A stretch of DNA of 64,000 nucleotides from Prochlorococcus sp. AG-363-B04 (GCA_003278465.1 QCFC01000005.1:1-64000); one strand, 5' to 3'; shown: positions 28,189 through 36,787, counted from the first letter of the stretch. The notes: generated by a model from the sequence alone, not told the origin. Made by a program: numbers and translations.

Positions 28189-29898
28189 ATGCCCTACAAA
28201 ATCACTCGTCGAGCTTACGCAGAAACTTATGGACCCACAAAAGGCGATAGATTGAGATTAGCTGACACAGACTTAATACTTGAGGTAGAGAAGGATTACA
28301 CAATTTATGGAGATGAGGTGAAGTTTGGGGGAGGAAAAGTTATAAGGGATGGAATGGGACAGTCCCAACAAACTAGAGAAGAAGAAGCTGTCGATACAGT
28401 TATTACTAATGCAGTAGTTTTAGACTGGTGGGGAATAATTAAGGCTGATATTGGGATTAAAGATGGAAGAATTGTCGGTATAGGTAAAGCAGGTAATCCA
28501 GATACTCAGGAAGGCGTATCTATTGTAATAGGTCCAGGCACTGAGGCTATTGCTGGAGAAGGTCACATCCTTACTGCAGGAGGGATTGATTCACACATTC
28601 ATTTCATATGTCCCCAGCAAATAGAGACTTCTTTAGCAAGTGGGATTACAACAATGCTAGGAGGAGGTACTGGTCCCGCAACTGGTACTAATGCAACGAC
28701 TTGTACACCTGGTGCATTTCATATTGCACGAATGCTAGAAGCAGCAGAATCTTTTCCAATGAACTTAGGTTTTTTTGGTAAAGGAAATGCTAGTAATCCT
28801 AGAGCCTTAGAAGAACAAGTTAATGCGGGTGCTTGTGGTTTGAAATTACATGAGGATTGGGGAACCACTCCATCTTCTATTAATTGTTGTTTGGAAGTGG
28901 CTGATGATATGGATGTACAGGTTTGTATTCATACTGATACTCTTAATGAAGCTGGCTTTGTAGAAGATACTATTAATGCAATTAATGGAAGAACTATACA
29001 TACATTTCATACTGAAGGTGCTGGTGGTGGACATGCTCCAGATATCATCAAAATATGTGGTGAATCAAATGTGATTCCAAGTAGTACAAATCCTACGAGA
29101 CCATATACCAAAAATACACTTGAAGAGCATTTAGATATGTTGATGGTTTGTCATCATCTAGACCCTAAAATCCCAGAAGATATTGCTTTTGCAGAATCAA
29201 GAATTAGACGAGAAACTATAGCGGCTGAAGACATACTGCATGATATAGGTGCATTTTCAATTATTGCTAGCGACTCACAAGCAATGGGTAGGGTGGGAGA
29301 AGTAATTACGCGTACTTTCCAAACAGCTCATAAAATGAAAGTTCAGAGAGGCCCTTTGGGTAGTGACACTGATAGAAATGATAATTTTCGTTTGAAAAGA
29401 TATATCGCAAAAGTAACAATTAATCCTGCTATTGCTCATGGAATAAGTGAGCACGTTGGATCTATTGAGTGCGGGAAGATTGCTGATATGGTTTTGTGGA
29501 AACCAGGCTTTTTTGGTGTTAAGCCTGAATTGATTATTAAGTCTGGTTCTATTGCTTGGGCACAGATGGGTGACGCTAATGCATCAATCCCAACCCCTGA
29601 ACCTGTTCATGGAAGACCAATGTTTGGGGCATATGGAAAATCACTTTCTTCGAGTTCTATTACCTTTCTAAGTCATGCTGGAATGGCATCGGGTATACCT
29701 CAAGCCCTAGGACTTCAAAGAATCTGCCTACCTGTCCATAACACCAGATCTATTTCTAAGGAAAGCATGAAAGTAAATGATGCCCTTCCTTCTATTCGAG
29801 TTAACCCTGAAACATACGAGGTGTTTGCTGATGGAGAACTATTAACTTGCGAAGCAGCGGACTCACTTCCTTTAGCCCAGAGATATCTCTTGCTTTAG
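28189..29898 (+). CDS. ureC: Urease alpha (catalytic) subunit UreC
   Basis: The 569-aa nickel amidohydrolase that splits urea into ammonia and carbamate. All active-site residues are visible: His136 and His138 (DSHIHFICP), the carbamylated nickel-bridging Lys219 (GLKLHEDWG), His248 (CIHTDTLNE), His274 ([12 protein letters not shown]), flap Cys321 with catalytic His322 (MVCHHL) and Asp362 (ASDSQAMGR). Numbering is offset by about two from Klebsiella. It ends the structural operon and is followed by a strong terminator. Confidence 0.99.
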   Translation: MPYKITRRAYAETYGPTKGDRLRLADTDLILEVEKDYTIYGDEVKFGGGKVIRDGMGQSQQTREEEAVDTVITNAVVLDWWGIIKADIGIKDGRIVGIGKAGNPDTQEGVSIVIGPGTEAIAGEGHILTAGGIDSHIHFICPQQIETSLASGITTMLGGGTGPATGTNATTCTPGAFHIARMLEAAESFPMNLGFFGKGNASNPRALEEQVNAGACGLKLHEDWGTTPSSINCCLEVADDMDVQVCIHTDTLNEAGFVEDTINAINGRTIHTFHTEGAGGGHAPDIIKICGESNVIPSSTNPTRPYTKNTLEEHLDMLMVCHHLDPKIPEDIAFAESRIRRETIAAEDILHDIGAFSIIASDSQAMGRVGEVITRTFQTAHKMKVQRGPLGSDTDRNDNFRLKRYIAKVTINPAIAHGISEHVGSIECGKIADMVLWKPGFFGVKPELIIKSGSIAWAQMGDANASIPTPEPVHGRPMFGAYGKSLSSSSITFLSHAGMASGIPQALGLQRICLPVHNTRSISKESMKVNDALPSIRVNPETYEVFADGELLTCEAADSLPLAQRYLLL

Positions 29899-29953
29899 GT
29901 TTTATTACCTATTATTTGAAGAAAAATTTTTATTATTTTAATTGGCACCGCGA

Positions 29954-29987
29954 AAAAGGCAATCAGTCTTATTACTGATTGCCTTTT
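29954..29987 (+). terminator. Rho-independent terminator of the urease operon
   Basis: A perfect 14-base inverted repeat, aaaaggcaatcagt and actgattgcctttt, with a 6-base loop, 56 bases after the ureC stop. The arms begin and end with A and T runs, so it may work in both directions. Confidence 0.92.
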
Positions 29988-29989
29988 CT

Positions 29990-30257
29990 CTCGAAACAGA
30001 TCAATATGTTGTTATCGAACTCGGAGGCGTCAATGGACGATACACCACCTGAGTATCTAAAAGAAGTTATTGATTAAACGCCCTGCTCCAACAGTCTCAA
30101 TAAATCGTGGGCTAGTCGTCTGAATTGACAAAATTGGTACGTCAGCTCAGTCGACACTTCTCTGCATCGTTTAGGTGCCCTTATAGATTAAAAAGCCCTA
30201 CACCTGGACACTAGGCCCCAGGAACGTTTATCAAAACTTCCAAAAAACTAATCTCGA
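29990..30257 (+). ncRNA. Candidate small RNA (or short-ORF transcript) between two terminators
   Basis: This stretch is clearly richer in G and C than the flanking AT-rich DNA (for example ctcggaggcgtcaatggac and ccctacacctggacactag) and ends in its own strong terminator at 30258-30299, although ureC was already terminated at 29954-29987. That layout implies an independent transcript of about 250-300 bases. Near its start is a 23-codon frame (ATG at 30006, MLLSNSEASMDDTPPEYLKE...) preceded by no strong ribosome-binding site. I do not recognise tmRNA, 6S, SRP RNA or the Yfr families in it. Confidence 0.45.
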
Positions 30258-30299
30258 AATAAAACCAACTGCTTATCTCTATAAGTAGTTGGTTTTATT
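30258..30299 (+). terminator. Strong Rho-independent terminator
   Basis: 19-base arms (30258-30276 and 30281-30299, core aaaaccaact/agttggtttt) with one G-T pair and a 4-base loop ctct, followed by attattttt. It does not serve an annotated coding gene, which supports a separate transcript upstream. Confidence 0.9.
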
Positions 30300-30943
30300 A
30301 TTTTTCTATGCTCTGAATTAAGACCTTTTATCTTCTATAAATAGATTTTAAGATTTGTTGTACAGTCTATTTTGTTTCGACGTATGATTTTCATGACAAA
30401 TGATACTTATTGAAGTGACTATGTAAATCGGGAATAATCATCTCTTCAAATATAAGCCTCTTCTTTTTCATTGTGATATCAAGAATGTATTCCACTACTT
30501 TAATACTTATTGAATCAAAAGACCAATGATATAGGAATATTGGTATGAACTAACCTCAAGTCTAATTGTGACTTACTGTGACCCCTTAACAAATAATACA
30601 AACTCAGATATCAATTAACTTTTCATTAGGGTGTATATTAGATCTATATTGATTAGAACTAATATACACCTTGATAAATGATTACAAAATTTCAAGAAAT
30701 GTTTAAATGGATTAATGCTTTACATAGGAATAGAACGTAGTAGCTAGATAAATTCAGGGAATGGTAATTAAACAACTTGCCAATAACTACTATCAAAATC
30801 TAATTATATATCATAATTTATTTGAAAAACTGAACAGAATACTTTAGTAGTTTCATTTTATATAGTTTTTCATTTAAATTACATAAATTGTATGATTTTG
30901 TTAGTATAAGATATTGATATAATTTTCTATAGGTGATAGATTA
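30300..30943. other. Long AT-rich spacer at the core/island boundary
   Basis: About 640 bases without a convincing gene. The only structure seen is the inverted repeat at 30630-30670. The coding density drops here and stays low downstream, so I place the start of the variable region in this stretch. Confidence 0.55.
30630..30670. repeat. Perfect 12-base inverted repeat
   Basis: Arms ggtgtatattag (30630-30641) and ctaatatacacc (30659-30670) match perfectly across a 17-base loop. No T run follows on the plus strand, so it is not a typical terminator. It could be an RNA hairpin or a protein-binding palindrome; about 270 bases upstream of the gene at 30944. Confidence 0.6.
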
Positions 30944-31294
30944 TTGAAAAAAGAATCTCGCCCCACAAGATTCATTATAAGATTAGCTATCTTTCTATTG
31001 TCATTTTATCCAAGACCTCTTTTATCTGGATTAGATAGGTTTACACCTTTAGACAAGGTGGATAATTGGATAATAGAACAAAGAATTGACTCAAGAAACT
31101 ATTTTGTGAGATGTAGAGCTTCAGTTGCAAGCTTTTATAATTGGTTTGGGCAAAGTATATATTTAGACAGTAAAGATCAATTAGTAGTACCGGATGAATT
31201 TGCCGACAAGAAAAACAAGCATGATGTATCAATAAACAAGGTCAAGACAGCTCTTGAACGATGTCGCTCTGGAGTACTTTATTTGCCAGAGTGA
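30944..31294 (+). CDS. Hypothetical protein with N-terminal hydrophobic segment, 116 aa
   Basis: TTG start. The first 30 residues (FIIRLAIFLLSFYPRPLLSG) look like a signal peptide or membrane anchor. The soluble part (VDNWIIEQRIDSRNYFVRCR, then VKTALERCRSGVLYLP) has a pair of Cys that may form a disulfide. No family recognised. A Met start upstream is not available, and no strong ribosome-binding site was seen. Confidence 0.5.
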   Translation: MKKESRPTRFIIRLAIFLLSFYPRPLLSGLDRFTPLDKVDNWIIEQRIDSRNYFVRCRASVASFYNWFGQSIYLDSKDQLVVPDEFADKKNKHDVSINKVKTALERCRSGVLYLPE

Positions 31295-31340
31295 AAAATG
31301 TCCAACAATAACAAAATTATTGGTAGCTCTTTAGAGATAG

Positions 31341-31430
31341 TTAATCAATAGGTGTTAGAAGGTATGCCCCCCAGGCAAACAATGAAAGGTTCATTGCTAT
31401 GGCCATGACGACAGATAAATTTTTAGACAT
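31341..31430 (-). CDS. Tiny membrane protein, 29 aa
   Basis: ATG at 31430, stop TAA at 31341. A single span: MSKNLSVVMAIAMNLSLFAW followed by GAYLLTPID. The basic N-terminus, one hydrophobic helix with Trp and short polar tail are typical of genuine picocyanobacterial micro-membrane proteins. It is not one of the small photosystem or cytochrome b6f subunits I can recall. Function unknown. Confidence 0.5.
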   Translation of the reverse strand: MSKNLSVVMAIAMNLSLFAWGAYLLTPID

Positions 31431-31706
31431 TGAATAGTATTTTTTTTATGTATAGCATAAGTTCTAGGCTTGAAAAGCTATTGTTTTAGATCGCTAGCAG
31501 TATTGCAAAATTTATTTTCCTCAGTAATTAAAATTTATACTTAATTTAATGTTTGAAATAATGTATATTTCTAGGATGAATTTTTTCGTTAAACGATTTG
31601 TCTATTATTTATCATGGGACAGATAATACCCATGGATAAACAAAATTAATAACTTTACAATTAAAGGATTGCTACCTTTGAGAAGATTGTGAGCAAGCTA
31701 ATAGAA

Positions 31707-31728
31707 AAGGCGCCTGGGATGACGCCTT
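31707..31728 (-). terminator. Terminator for the Nif11-like gene
   Basis: On the minus strand aaggcg and cgcctt pair across a 10-base loop, followed by ttct. It lies 22 bases after the stop of the Nif11-like gene. Confidence 0.6.
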
Positions 31729-31749
31729 GTAACTGTTTTGTTTAGTTGT

Positions 31750-31923
31750 TTAATTATGGTCCCTCCTCCATCTGCTAACTCTTGCTGGGGAGAATTTATG
31801 TCCATATCTTTTCCCCACTGCAACGACGCAACTATTGTTAGATCCACATTCATCTATTTGACTTCTCAATCGCTTATCTGTCTCGGCTTTTACAAAAAAT
31901 GATTCCAGTTGCTTTTGTGACAT
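31750..31923 (-). CDS. Nif11-like small protein, 57 aa
   Basis: The frame gives MSQKQLESFFVKAETDKRLR then IDECGSNNSCVVAVGKRYGH and KFSPARVSRWRRDH. This matches the Nif11 pattern (MSxxQLxxFxxKxxxDxxLxxxL, then VVxxxxxxG). In marine picocyanobacteria this fold occurs as leader of lanthipeptide precursors (prochlorosins) and in stand-alone proteins. Here there is no double-Gly cleavage site and no Ser/Thr/Cys-rich core after the domain, so it is a stand-alone member. Its basic tail differs from true leaders. Confidence 0.75.
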   Translation of the reverse strand: MSQKQLESFFVKAETDKRLRSQIDECGSNNSCVVAVGKRYGHKFSPARVSRWRRDHN

Positions 31924-32304
31924 GATTACCTCATGGGTATCTAATGCATAACTAGCAAAGGTTCATTTGATTAGCATCACATTTGTAATATAATTAATAG
32001 TTTAAATTACTTCTTTTTTATCATTAATTTTATAGATTTGTAGATATCTTTGTAAATTCTACTTTTTAATTATTATCTGCAGTCTAAATTTACTAGTGTT
32101 TCATGCGTATCAGTAAAAATTCCATAAAAAAACAATTAGACTCAAATCACTCATTTGATTGTATTGTTGGTATCAGCTGCGATAAAATTTTGGTTTTTCC
32201 TCCAATGACTGCAATTATTGGTACCCTTTTGATTTCGATAGGAATCGTGGTGAGATTTGATGTCCGCATTAAATCTGATGAGTAGATTTACATCAGATTT
32301 TGAT
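31924..32304. other. Spacer between the Nif11-like gene and psbN
   Basis: AT-rich, about 380 bases. A plus-strand frame at 32103-32285 (60 aa, with hydrophobic stretch MTAIIGTLLISIGIVV) is possible but overlaps a similar-length frame on the other strand; I do not call it. Confidence 0.4.
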
Positions 32305-32445
32305 TTAGTCATCATGTTCATCAAAAGGATCATCTAATAATTTAGAGGGAGGGCCAAATGATGTATAGATTCCATAGCCTGTAAAGCCAAATACAAGAAC
32401 TATTAAACCTAATATCAGTGGGAATGCTGGGGACGAAGAGTCCAT
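32305..32445 (-). CDS. psbN: PsbN (photosystem II assembly factor)
   Basis: A 46-aa single-span protein: [20 protein letters not shown] then [19 protein letters not shown] and an acidic DEHDD end. The TGFGIYTxFGPPSKxLxDPF block is the PsbN hallmark. PsbN is needed for photosystem II assembly and repair and is not a subunit of the mature complex (established). In cyanobacteria and plastids psbN normally lies opposite psbH; here no psbH is within several hundred bases on either side, so this copy is displaced. Confidence 0.93.
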   Translation of the reverse strand: MDSSSPAFPLILGLIVLVFGFTGYGIYTSFGPPSKLLDDPFDEHDD

Positions 32446-32633
32446 TATTTGTTCCTATTGCGGGGTAGATCATTTTATATTAACAAATTAAATTGAATCA
32501 GAGGACTTTGTGTTATGAAAACCTTTTTTTCATTTTGAAGGTGGACAATTACCTTTTATGAATTATCTATCAGGTATTATTTCTTGACTGGCTTGCTATT
32601 TTCTATGATAGCAAATTTATTGATAGTCCACCT

Positions 32634-32843
32634 ATGGTCAATTTTAATGCCATTGTTCAGGATTTAATATCAAATTACTTACCATTTTTGCTGTCATTGT
32701 ATATTCTCTTTGGTTCATTATTATTGATTGGATTAATATTTCTTTTGCGTAGAATGTTAGATCAACAGATCGAAATTCAAATAGATAAGAAATTTCCTAA
32801 GTTTGTCAAAAGGTTCATCAATATAAAAATCAGCTGGAGATAG
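32634..32843 (+). CDS. Membrane protein, 69 aa
   Basis: One long hydrophobic stretch (LPFLLSLYILFGSLLLIGLI, then FLLRRML) followed by a basic amphipathic tail (DKKFPKFVKRFINIK). The product probably sits in the membrane with the tail in the cytoplasm. No family recognised. It is not PsbH, although it lies near psbN in the divergent position psbH would have. Confidence 0.45.
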   Translation: MVNFNAIVQDLISNYLPFLLSLYILFGSLLLIGLIFLLRRMLDQQIEIQIDKKFPKFVKRFINIKISWR

Positions 32844-33355
32844 GCTAATTTTATTTTATCTACATTAATATCTTGCTAGTATAGATCTCAATGGATTATG
32901 AGGCATTATAAGTATATTGTAGGGAATTGCTTTGCATAGAATCTACAAAAAGTTAGCTAATAGTAAGGTAATAATGAATCGATTATTTTGATCACTATAC
33001 TTGAATTAGGAATCATTACCTTTACTTACTAAGATGTTGTCTGGCCAAAGAAATGTGATAAGTCGACCAAAGAAATAGCTCCCTAGCAATATCTCTATAA
33101 AGCAATTAAAAATAGGGCTCTTTCTTTGCTTATTGTGGCAAGAATTGTATGCATATAATAAGTATACAGCATAAGCAATGAACTAAAAAGTATCTTTTTT
33201 TTAACTGCACTCAGCTCCGCATTCCTATCCTCCTATAAAAATCCTTTTCTACTTCACAGTACTTAAAGAAGGACGTTCTAGAATTTAAAAGTAATGATGA
33301 GTAAAATCGAGAAGCTCATTCTGCATTTTGTGATTAAATTGTAAACGCATATTAA
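32844..33355. other. Non-coding spacer
   Basis: About 510 AT-rich bases with stop codons in all frames. No hairpin, repeat or RNA gene was seen. Confidence 0.55.
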
Positions 33356-33565
33356 ATGGTTCAAATGCCTGTAAAGCCAGCAACCGAAAAAAAACCTGTA
33401 GCTACAAAATCAACCGCCAGATTGGTTTTTGGAGCGAAATCACTAATAGCATCAAGGCAATCTCGTTTTACGACCTCTAAGCTTATACAGAATTTAGGTT
33501 CGGGAAATGATGGAGTGCAATTTGATTTCCTAGGAGACCTAAGATCGATTCATGGTAGAGATTGA
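33356..33565 (+). CDS. Basic hypothetical protein, 69 aa
   Basis: A Lys/Ala/Thr-rich leader (MPVKPATEKKPVATKSTARL) is followed by a more ordered part (IASRQSRFTTSKLIQNLG, then VQFDFLGDLRSIHGRD). The start may be the first or second Met (residue 4). The basic leader resembles histone-like tails; the rest is unrecognised. The next frame starts 5 bases after its stop. Confidence 0.45.
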   Translation: MVQMPVKPATEKKPVATKSTARLVFGAKSLIASRQSRFTTSKLIQNLGSGNDGVQFDFLGDLRSIHGRD

Positions 33566-33570
33566 GTTAA

Positions 33571-33753
33571 TTGGTGCCAGGACGGATAACGACTACTCTG
33601 GTTTTTTTAGATATGCAAGCCATTTCTGAATTTGGTGGTATATTAGTTCTTATCTTTTTTTTCTATTCCTATAGCTTTAGGGTAAAAACTTACTTTTATA
33701 ATCAATATGAGATGGCTTCCCAACAAAGCATGGACTTAAAGGTAAAGAAATGA
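33571..33753 (+). CDS. Small membrane protein, probably 46 aa
   Basis: A GTG-started frame of 60 codons. The ATG at 33613 (MQAISEFGGILVLIFFFYSY) is the better start: it gives one membrane span and a polar tail (QQSMDLKVKK). It ends in an ATGA overlap with the next gene, suggesting translational coupling, which raises the chance that both are real. Confidence 0.45.
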   Translation: MVPGRITTTLVFLDMQAISEFGGILVLIFFFYSYSFRVKTYFYNQYEMASQQSMDLKVKK

Positions 33754-33941
33754 AAGGTTATAGACATTTTGAAGTTAATCAATATTGTGGAAGGAATGAA
33801 GAACGATGTGTTAAATTATTCCCAGTCAATAACAAGGATATTCGAGTTCGTATTTCTTGGACTGGATTAAGGACTCTTAGCGTGTGGACAAGTGGTTGGT
33901 TACAACTCCCCAACGATGAGAGTTGTACCATTGAAATTTAA
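33750..33941 (+). CDS. Small soluble protein, 63 aa
   Basis: Starts in a 4-base ATGA overlap with the membrane gene upstream. The sequence (YCGRNEERCVKLFPVNNKDI, RVRISWTGLRTLSVWTSGW) has alternating hydrophobic and charged residues typical of a beta-barrel or OB-like fold, with two Cys. No family recognised. Confidence 0.45.
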   Translation: MKGYRHFEVNQYCGRNEERCVKLFPVNNKDIRVRISWTGLRTLSVWTSGWLQLPNDESCTIEI

Positions 33942-34069
33942 GTATTTAATTAATTTCTGTTGAACAAACCAACATTCTCGAGATTGTTTTTCTGTACTCT
34001 TAGAAATCAGTGCGGTTGTGTTGAACTTTTTCACTTCTTACAAGTCTCCTTCTTGGTAATCATTCCTCA

Positions 34070-34372
34070 ATGGATATTAAGAATCTAATAACCTCTGATA
34101 CCTTTGGCTTTATAGCTGCTGCACTAACAACCATTGCTTTCCTACCTCAAGTCATAAAGACATGGAGAACTAAAAAGGCTGAGGATGTATCAATCGTGAT
34201 GCTCTTGATGTTCATCACTGGGCTGTTGTTTTGGATCGTCTATGCAATACAAGCTCATGCTCTTCCTGTTCTTATCGCAAATGTAATTACCTTCATCCTT
34301 AACGTGATTATCCTTACTCTTAAGTTGATCTACGGTAAACAACCTAGTAGTAGTACACGAATAACTCAGTAA
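34070..34372 (+). CDS. SemiSWEET (PQ-loop/MtN3) sugar transporter
   Basis: A 100-aa three-helix protein. The first helix carries the family motif LTTIAFLPQVIKTWRTK (PQ motif) and then AEDVSIVMLLMFITGLLFW, followed by a third span. SemiSWEETs dimerise to make a passive channel for small sugars in the inner membrane (established). It is one of few metabolically readable genes here; the substrate cannot be told. A degraded copy of the tiny-gene cassette follows 47 bases later. Confidence 0.88.
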   Translation: MDIKNLITSDTFGFIAAALTTIAFLPQVIKTWRTKKAEDVSIVMLLMFITGLLFWIVYAIQAHALPVLIANVITFILNVIILTLKLIYGKQPSSSTRITQ

Positions 34373-34419
34373 TAACTCTTACCCCGCATAGACAACACAA
34401 GATTTACCTTTCGGCAACG

Positions 34420-34536
34420 ATGGGATACGGGCTGGGTTCGGATGATGCTCAAGAGATCGCTTATTAAAATAAGGTCAAGGAGGAGATTAGTAAAGACAAA
34501 AAGAACAAAAATATGGGTATAGCCAGAGAGGACTAA
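34420..34536 (+). pseudogene. Decayed copy of the 38-aa cassette gene (one nonsense codon)
   Basis: Same length (117 bases) and closely similar to the intact gene at 51618-51734, including about 35 bases of upstream sequence (agacaacacaagatttacc). The start MGYGLGSDDAQEIAY is followed by TAA where the intact copy has a Tyr codon; the frame then continues to the same TAA-ATG junction with the next gene. A single substitution thus broke it. Confidence 0.8.
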
Positions 34537-34700
34537 TGCGCTACGTCTGGTCTATTGCCTGTAACGTCTTTTGCTTATTCACAATTTTCTGTCTCGACCT
34601 TTCCAGTACCATCTCACCTTACACAGCATTTCTCAAAATATTGGATAGAGGTCAATTGAGCATTGACTTTTCAGCGCCAAATTCACCAAAGGCTTTATAA
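34536..34700 (+). CDS. Diverged copy of the 50-aa cassette membrane protein, 54 aa
   Basis: Starts in a TAATG junction with the upstream pseudogene, as in the copy at 51734. The first 20 residues (MRYVWSIACNVFCLFTIFCL) align with MRYFWPIARIVFCPLTILFL of that copy; the rest has no similarity and is probably a run-on. Likely non-functional. Confidence 0.5.
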   Translation: MRYVWSIACNVFCLFTIFCLDLSSTISPYTAFLKILDRGQLSIDFSAPNSPKAL

Positions 34701-34886
34701 GGAAAATACGTTTCACTTTGAATTATCGGACAAGAGAGTTGACAACCACTCCTCAGTCGTGCTAGTACAGGTGTACTGCTACACAAGGATGAGTAAGGCC
34801 ATGATTCCATCTGCATCTCCCTATGCGGTCTTTCGTGCGGAGGACTGGAGAGTTGTAGCACCATCATTCCCGCAACACACAAAAGT

Positions 34887-35135
34887 ATGCAGAGGCAAGG
34901 TTGGTTACAAGACCCGAAAACTAAGAACACCAAGCGTTTCCATCGAGATGAAAAAAGCTGGATCCGCTATCCAAAAGTGTTTATTGACTCAGGACGACCA
35001 CTTCCAAATGACCATGCCCTTTTAAAGAGTCGTTGCTATGTCGCCTTGCGTGAAGCGGAAGAAGAATGGATCAAACTGCGAATGAAGGGTTGGATGGAAG
35101 TCAGGCCTCAATGGGGCCCTGATGTTGATGTTTAG
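34887..35135 (+). CDS. DUF1651-family protein, 82 aa
   Basis: A family confined, as far as I know, to marine picocyanobacteria. Typical blocks are QGWLQDPKTKNTKRFHRDEK, then VFIDSGRPLPNDHALLKSR and EEEWIKLRMKGWMEVRPQW. Length is normal. Function unknown. The next gene begins 12 bases downstream after a strong Shine-Dalgarno site. Confidence 0.75.
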   Translation: MQRQGWLQDPKTKNTKRFHRDEKSWIRYPKVFIDSGRPLPNDHALLKSRCYVALREAEEEWIKLRMKGWMEVRPQWGPDVDV

Positions 35136-35147
35136 TTCGGAGGAGTC

Positions 35148-35327
35148 ATGACTAGAGAAAAACTAGCGCTACAAGTAGCCAGGGCCATGTATACAGACTG
35201 TGGACAATTAGAAAGTTTTAAGGCATATCAATGCGTTAAAGCCTATTTCTTGGACCATGAGATGGCCGACTTAATCGGTATTGCAGAGCGATACGGGATT
35301 GTTGTTACCGGGCCAGATGGTACATAA
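35148..35327 (+). CDS. Small hypothetical protein, 59 aa
   Basis: ATG at 35148 preceded by the strong ribosome-binding site ggaggag. Sequence MTREKLALQVARAMYTDCGQ, then YQCVKAYFLDHEMADLIGIA: a compact helical protein. Too short to appear in many gene predictions but composition and start site are good. No family recognised. Probably cotranscribed with the DUF1651 gene. Confidence 0.6.
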   Translation: MTREKLALQVARAMYTDCGQLESFKAYQCVKAYFLDHEMADLIGIAERYGIVVTGPDGT

Positions 35328-35427
35328 GTTCTCGCTATTTGTATCTTTACTTCTCCTCTGAATAGGTAATCATTTAACACATTGCATAAAATGTGCTAGG
35401 TGTACTAGGTGAGGAATTACTAACTGA

Positions 35428-35949
35428 ATGTCTAATTTAACCATCAAAGTGAGCGCTAAGGCAGACGCCATGATCGCTGCACTACAAAAAGAAATCTTCA
35501 ATCGTCGCCGTAAGAAGATTACGGCTCAAGGCGTAGTTGAATCCCTTGTTGAAAGTGGAGCCAAGTCGCAGTCTGACAAGCGCTATGCAGCTTCTTGGAA
35601 AAACCTAATCAAGGACATAGAGAAGGCAGCAAAGCTTTCTGAAGTTCATGGCGCTAAGCCTGCGAATATCTCTGCAGAAGAGTGGGCACTAATTCTTTCC
35701 CACCGCACTCGAAAAGGCACGACACCTAAGGCAGCTCCTAAGAAGAGTGCTAAGTCAACCAAGGTGACTACAAAGAAGACAGCAGCTAAAAAGCCTACAG
35801 TTAAAAAGGCTGTAGTAAAGAAAACTGCTTCTAAGAAGCCAGTAGCTAAGAAAGCTGTCGCTAAATCAACTACTGTAGCTAAGTCAGCAGGAAGACCTGC
35901 CAGACGAGCCAGAAGAGCTACTAAGGCTGTTGCAGTAGCGGCTAAGTAA
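35428..35949 (+). CDS. Histone H1-like protein with Lys/Ala-rich tail
   Basis: 173 aa. Residues 1-95 form a structured, mostly helical domain (LTIKVSAKADAMIAALQKEI, then ITAQGVVESLVESG). Residues 96-173 are a low-complexity tail of Lys, Ala, Pro and Thr (for example KKTAAKKPTVKKAVVKKTAS) ending RPARRARRATKAVAVAAK. Such tails bind DNA non-specifically, as in bacterial H1-like proteins. The N-terminal domain resembles those of plasmid or island DNA-binding proteins but I cannot name it. Followed directly by a terminator. Confidence 0.75.
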   Translation: MSNLTIKVSAKADAMIAALQKEIFNRRRKKITAQGVVESLVESGAKSQSDKRYAASWKNLIKDIEKAAKLSEVHGAKPANISAEEWALILSHRTRKGTTPKAAPKKSAKSTKVTTKKTAAKKPTVKKAVVKKTASKKPVAKKAVAKSTTVAKSAGRPARRARRATKAVAVAAK

Positions 35950-35968
35950 ACTTTTTCGGTAGATAGTC

Positions 35969-36003
35969 AAAAGGGGCTAGTCACTATGTGGCTGGCCCCT
36001 TTT
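35969..36003 (+). terminator. Terminator after the H1-like gene
   Basis: 16-base arms (35969-35984 and 35988-36003, core aaaaggggc/gcccctttt) with two G-T pairs and a 3-base loop, 20 bases after the stop codon. The A and T runs at the ends make it likely bidirectional. Confidence 0.9.
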
Positions 36004-36208
36004 GAGTTGGCTGGATCTGATTGTCGTAGAACGATTCAATACCCTTTGAGGAGATATAGATATATTGCAAAACTACAGCTCACTTTTTGCTTTGCTACTC
36101 ATATTGCTTCGTGTCAGCTTTTAATTCTTTCTAACACTACCTCTTTTCTTGAAAGAATTAATCAATAGCCTTCAGTCATAGCTGTTGTAGGCAATGAAAA
36201 TGAAGCGA

Positions 36209-36529
36209 CTAGCGGAAGTGGTAAGAGGGCATATGGTTTGGTTGTTTAATTCCTCTTGGGTTATCCGTCAAGACGTTCCTATAAACCCAATATCCAGCGT
36301 ATAAAGTAATAGCTATAGGAAGCAAGAACCCTACGAGTTGGAAGATGGCATATAAGGCAATGGAAGCAACACCTATCTTCTTGATAAGAAGCCTGTTTTC
36401 GGATGTTAGTTTTTGCCTGATGCCAGTGATCTTTTCAACCATATGAAATTGCCAAATCAACATGTACTGCTCTTGTTGTAGCGCCTTTTGTAGTAACGGA
36501 CATGCTTGGTAATGTGTTTTGGCAAGCAT
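36209..36529 (-). CDS. Membrane protein, about 77-106 aa
   Basis: A frame of 106 codons. The best start is the internal MVEKITGIRQKL (residue 30), because the preceding part is rich in Gln and aromatic residues without structure. Two hydrophobic helices follow (IGVASIALYAIFQLVGFLL and PIAITLYAGYWVYRNV). Unrecognised. It is convergent with the terminator after the H1-like gene. Confidence 0.45.
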   Translation of the reverse strand: MLAKTHYQACPLLQKALQQEQYMLIWQFHMVEKITGIRQKLTSENRLLIKKIGVASIALYAIFQLVGFLLPIAITLYAGYWVYRNVLTDNPRGIKQPNHMPSYHFR

Positions 36530-36787
36530 GTCGCATGCTTGGGACTTTAGGGATTCGTAGCCTCAGTAATGATTCGAGTGCTAATCACCTGTAGGAATGT
36601 TGCCATCGCTTAGTTAATGGTAGTAATAAAATCTGGGTTCATCCTCGACCATGGAAAAAGAAAACTATGTCTATTCATTTATAATTCTGGTGTATATACT
36701 TTATTGGCTACGAGAAATTATAAAATAAAAGAACCATGAAGTACCCAAATTGCAACCACATCTTATTTAATCTCACTAAATATAATA

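Noticed and set aside
34663-35025. Plus-strand frame of 120 codons
   Set aside because: It overlaps the DUF1651 gene in another frame and has unlikely composition.
35986-36168. Plus-strand frame of 60 codons
   Set aside because: It begins inside the terminator after the H1-like gene.
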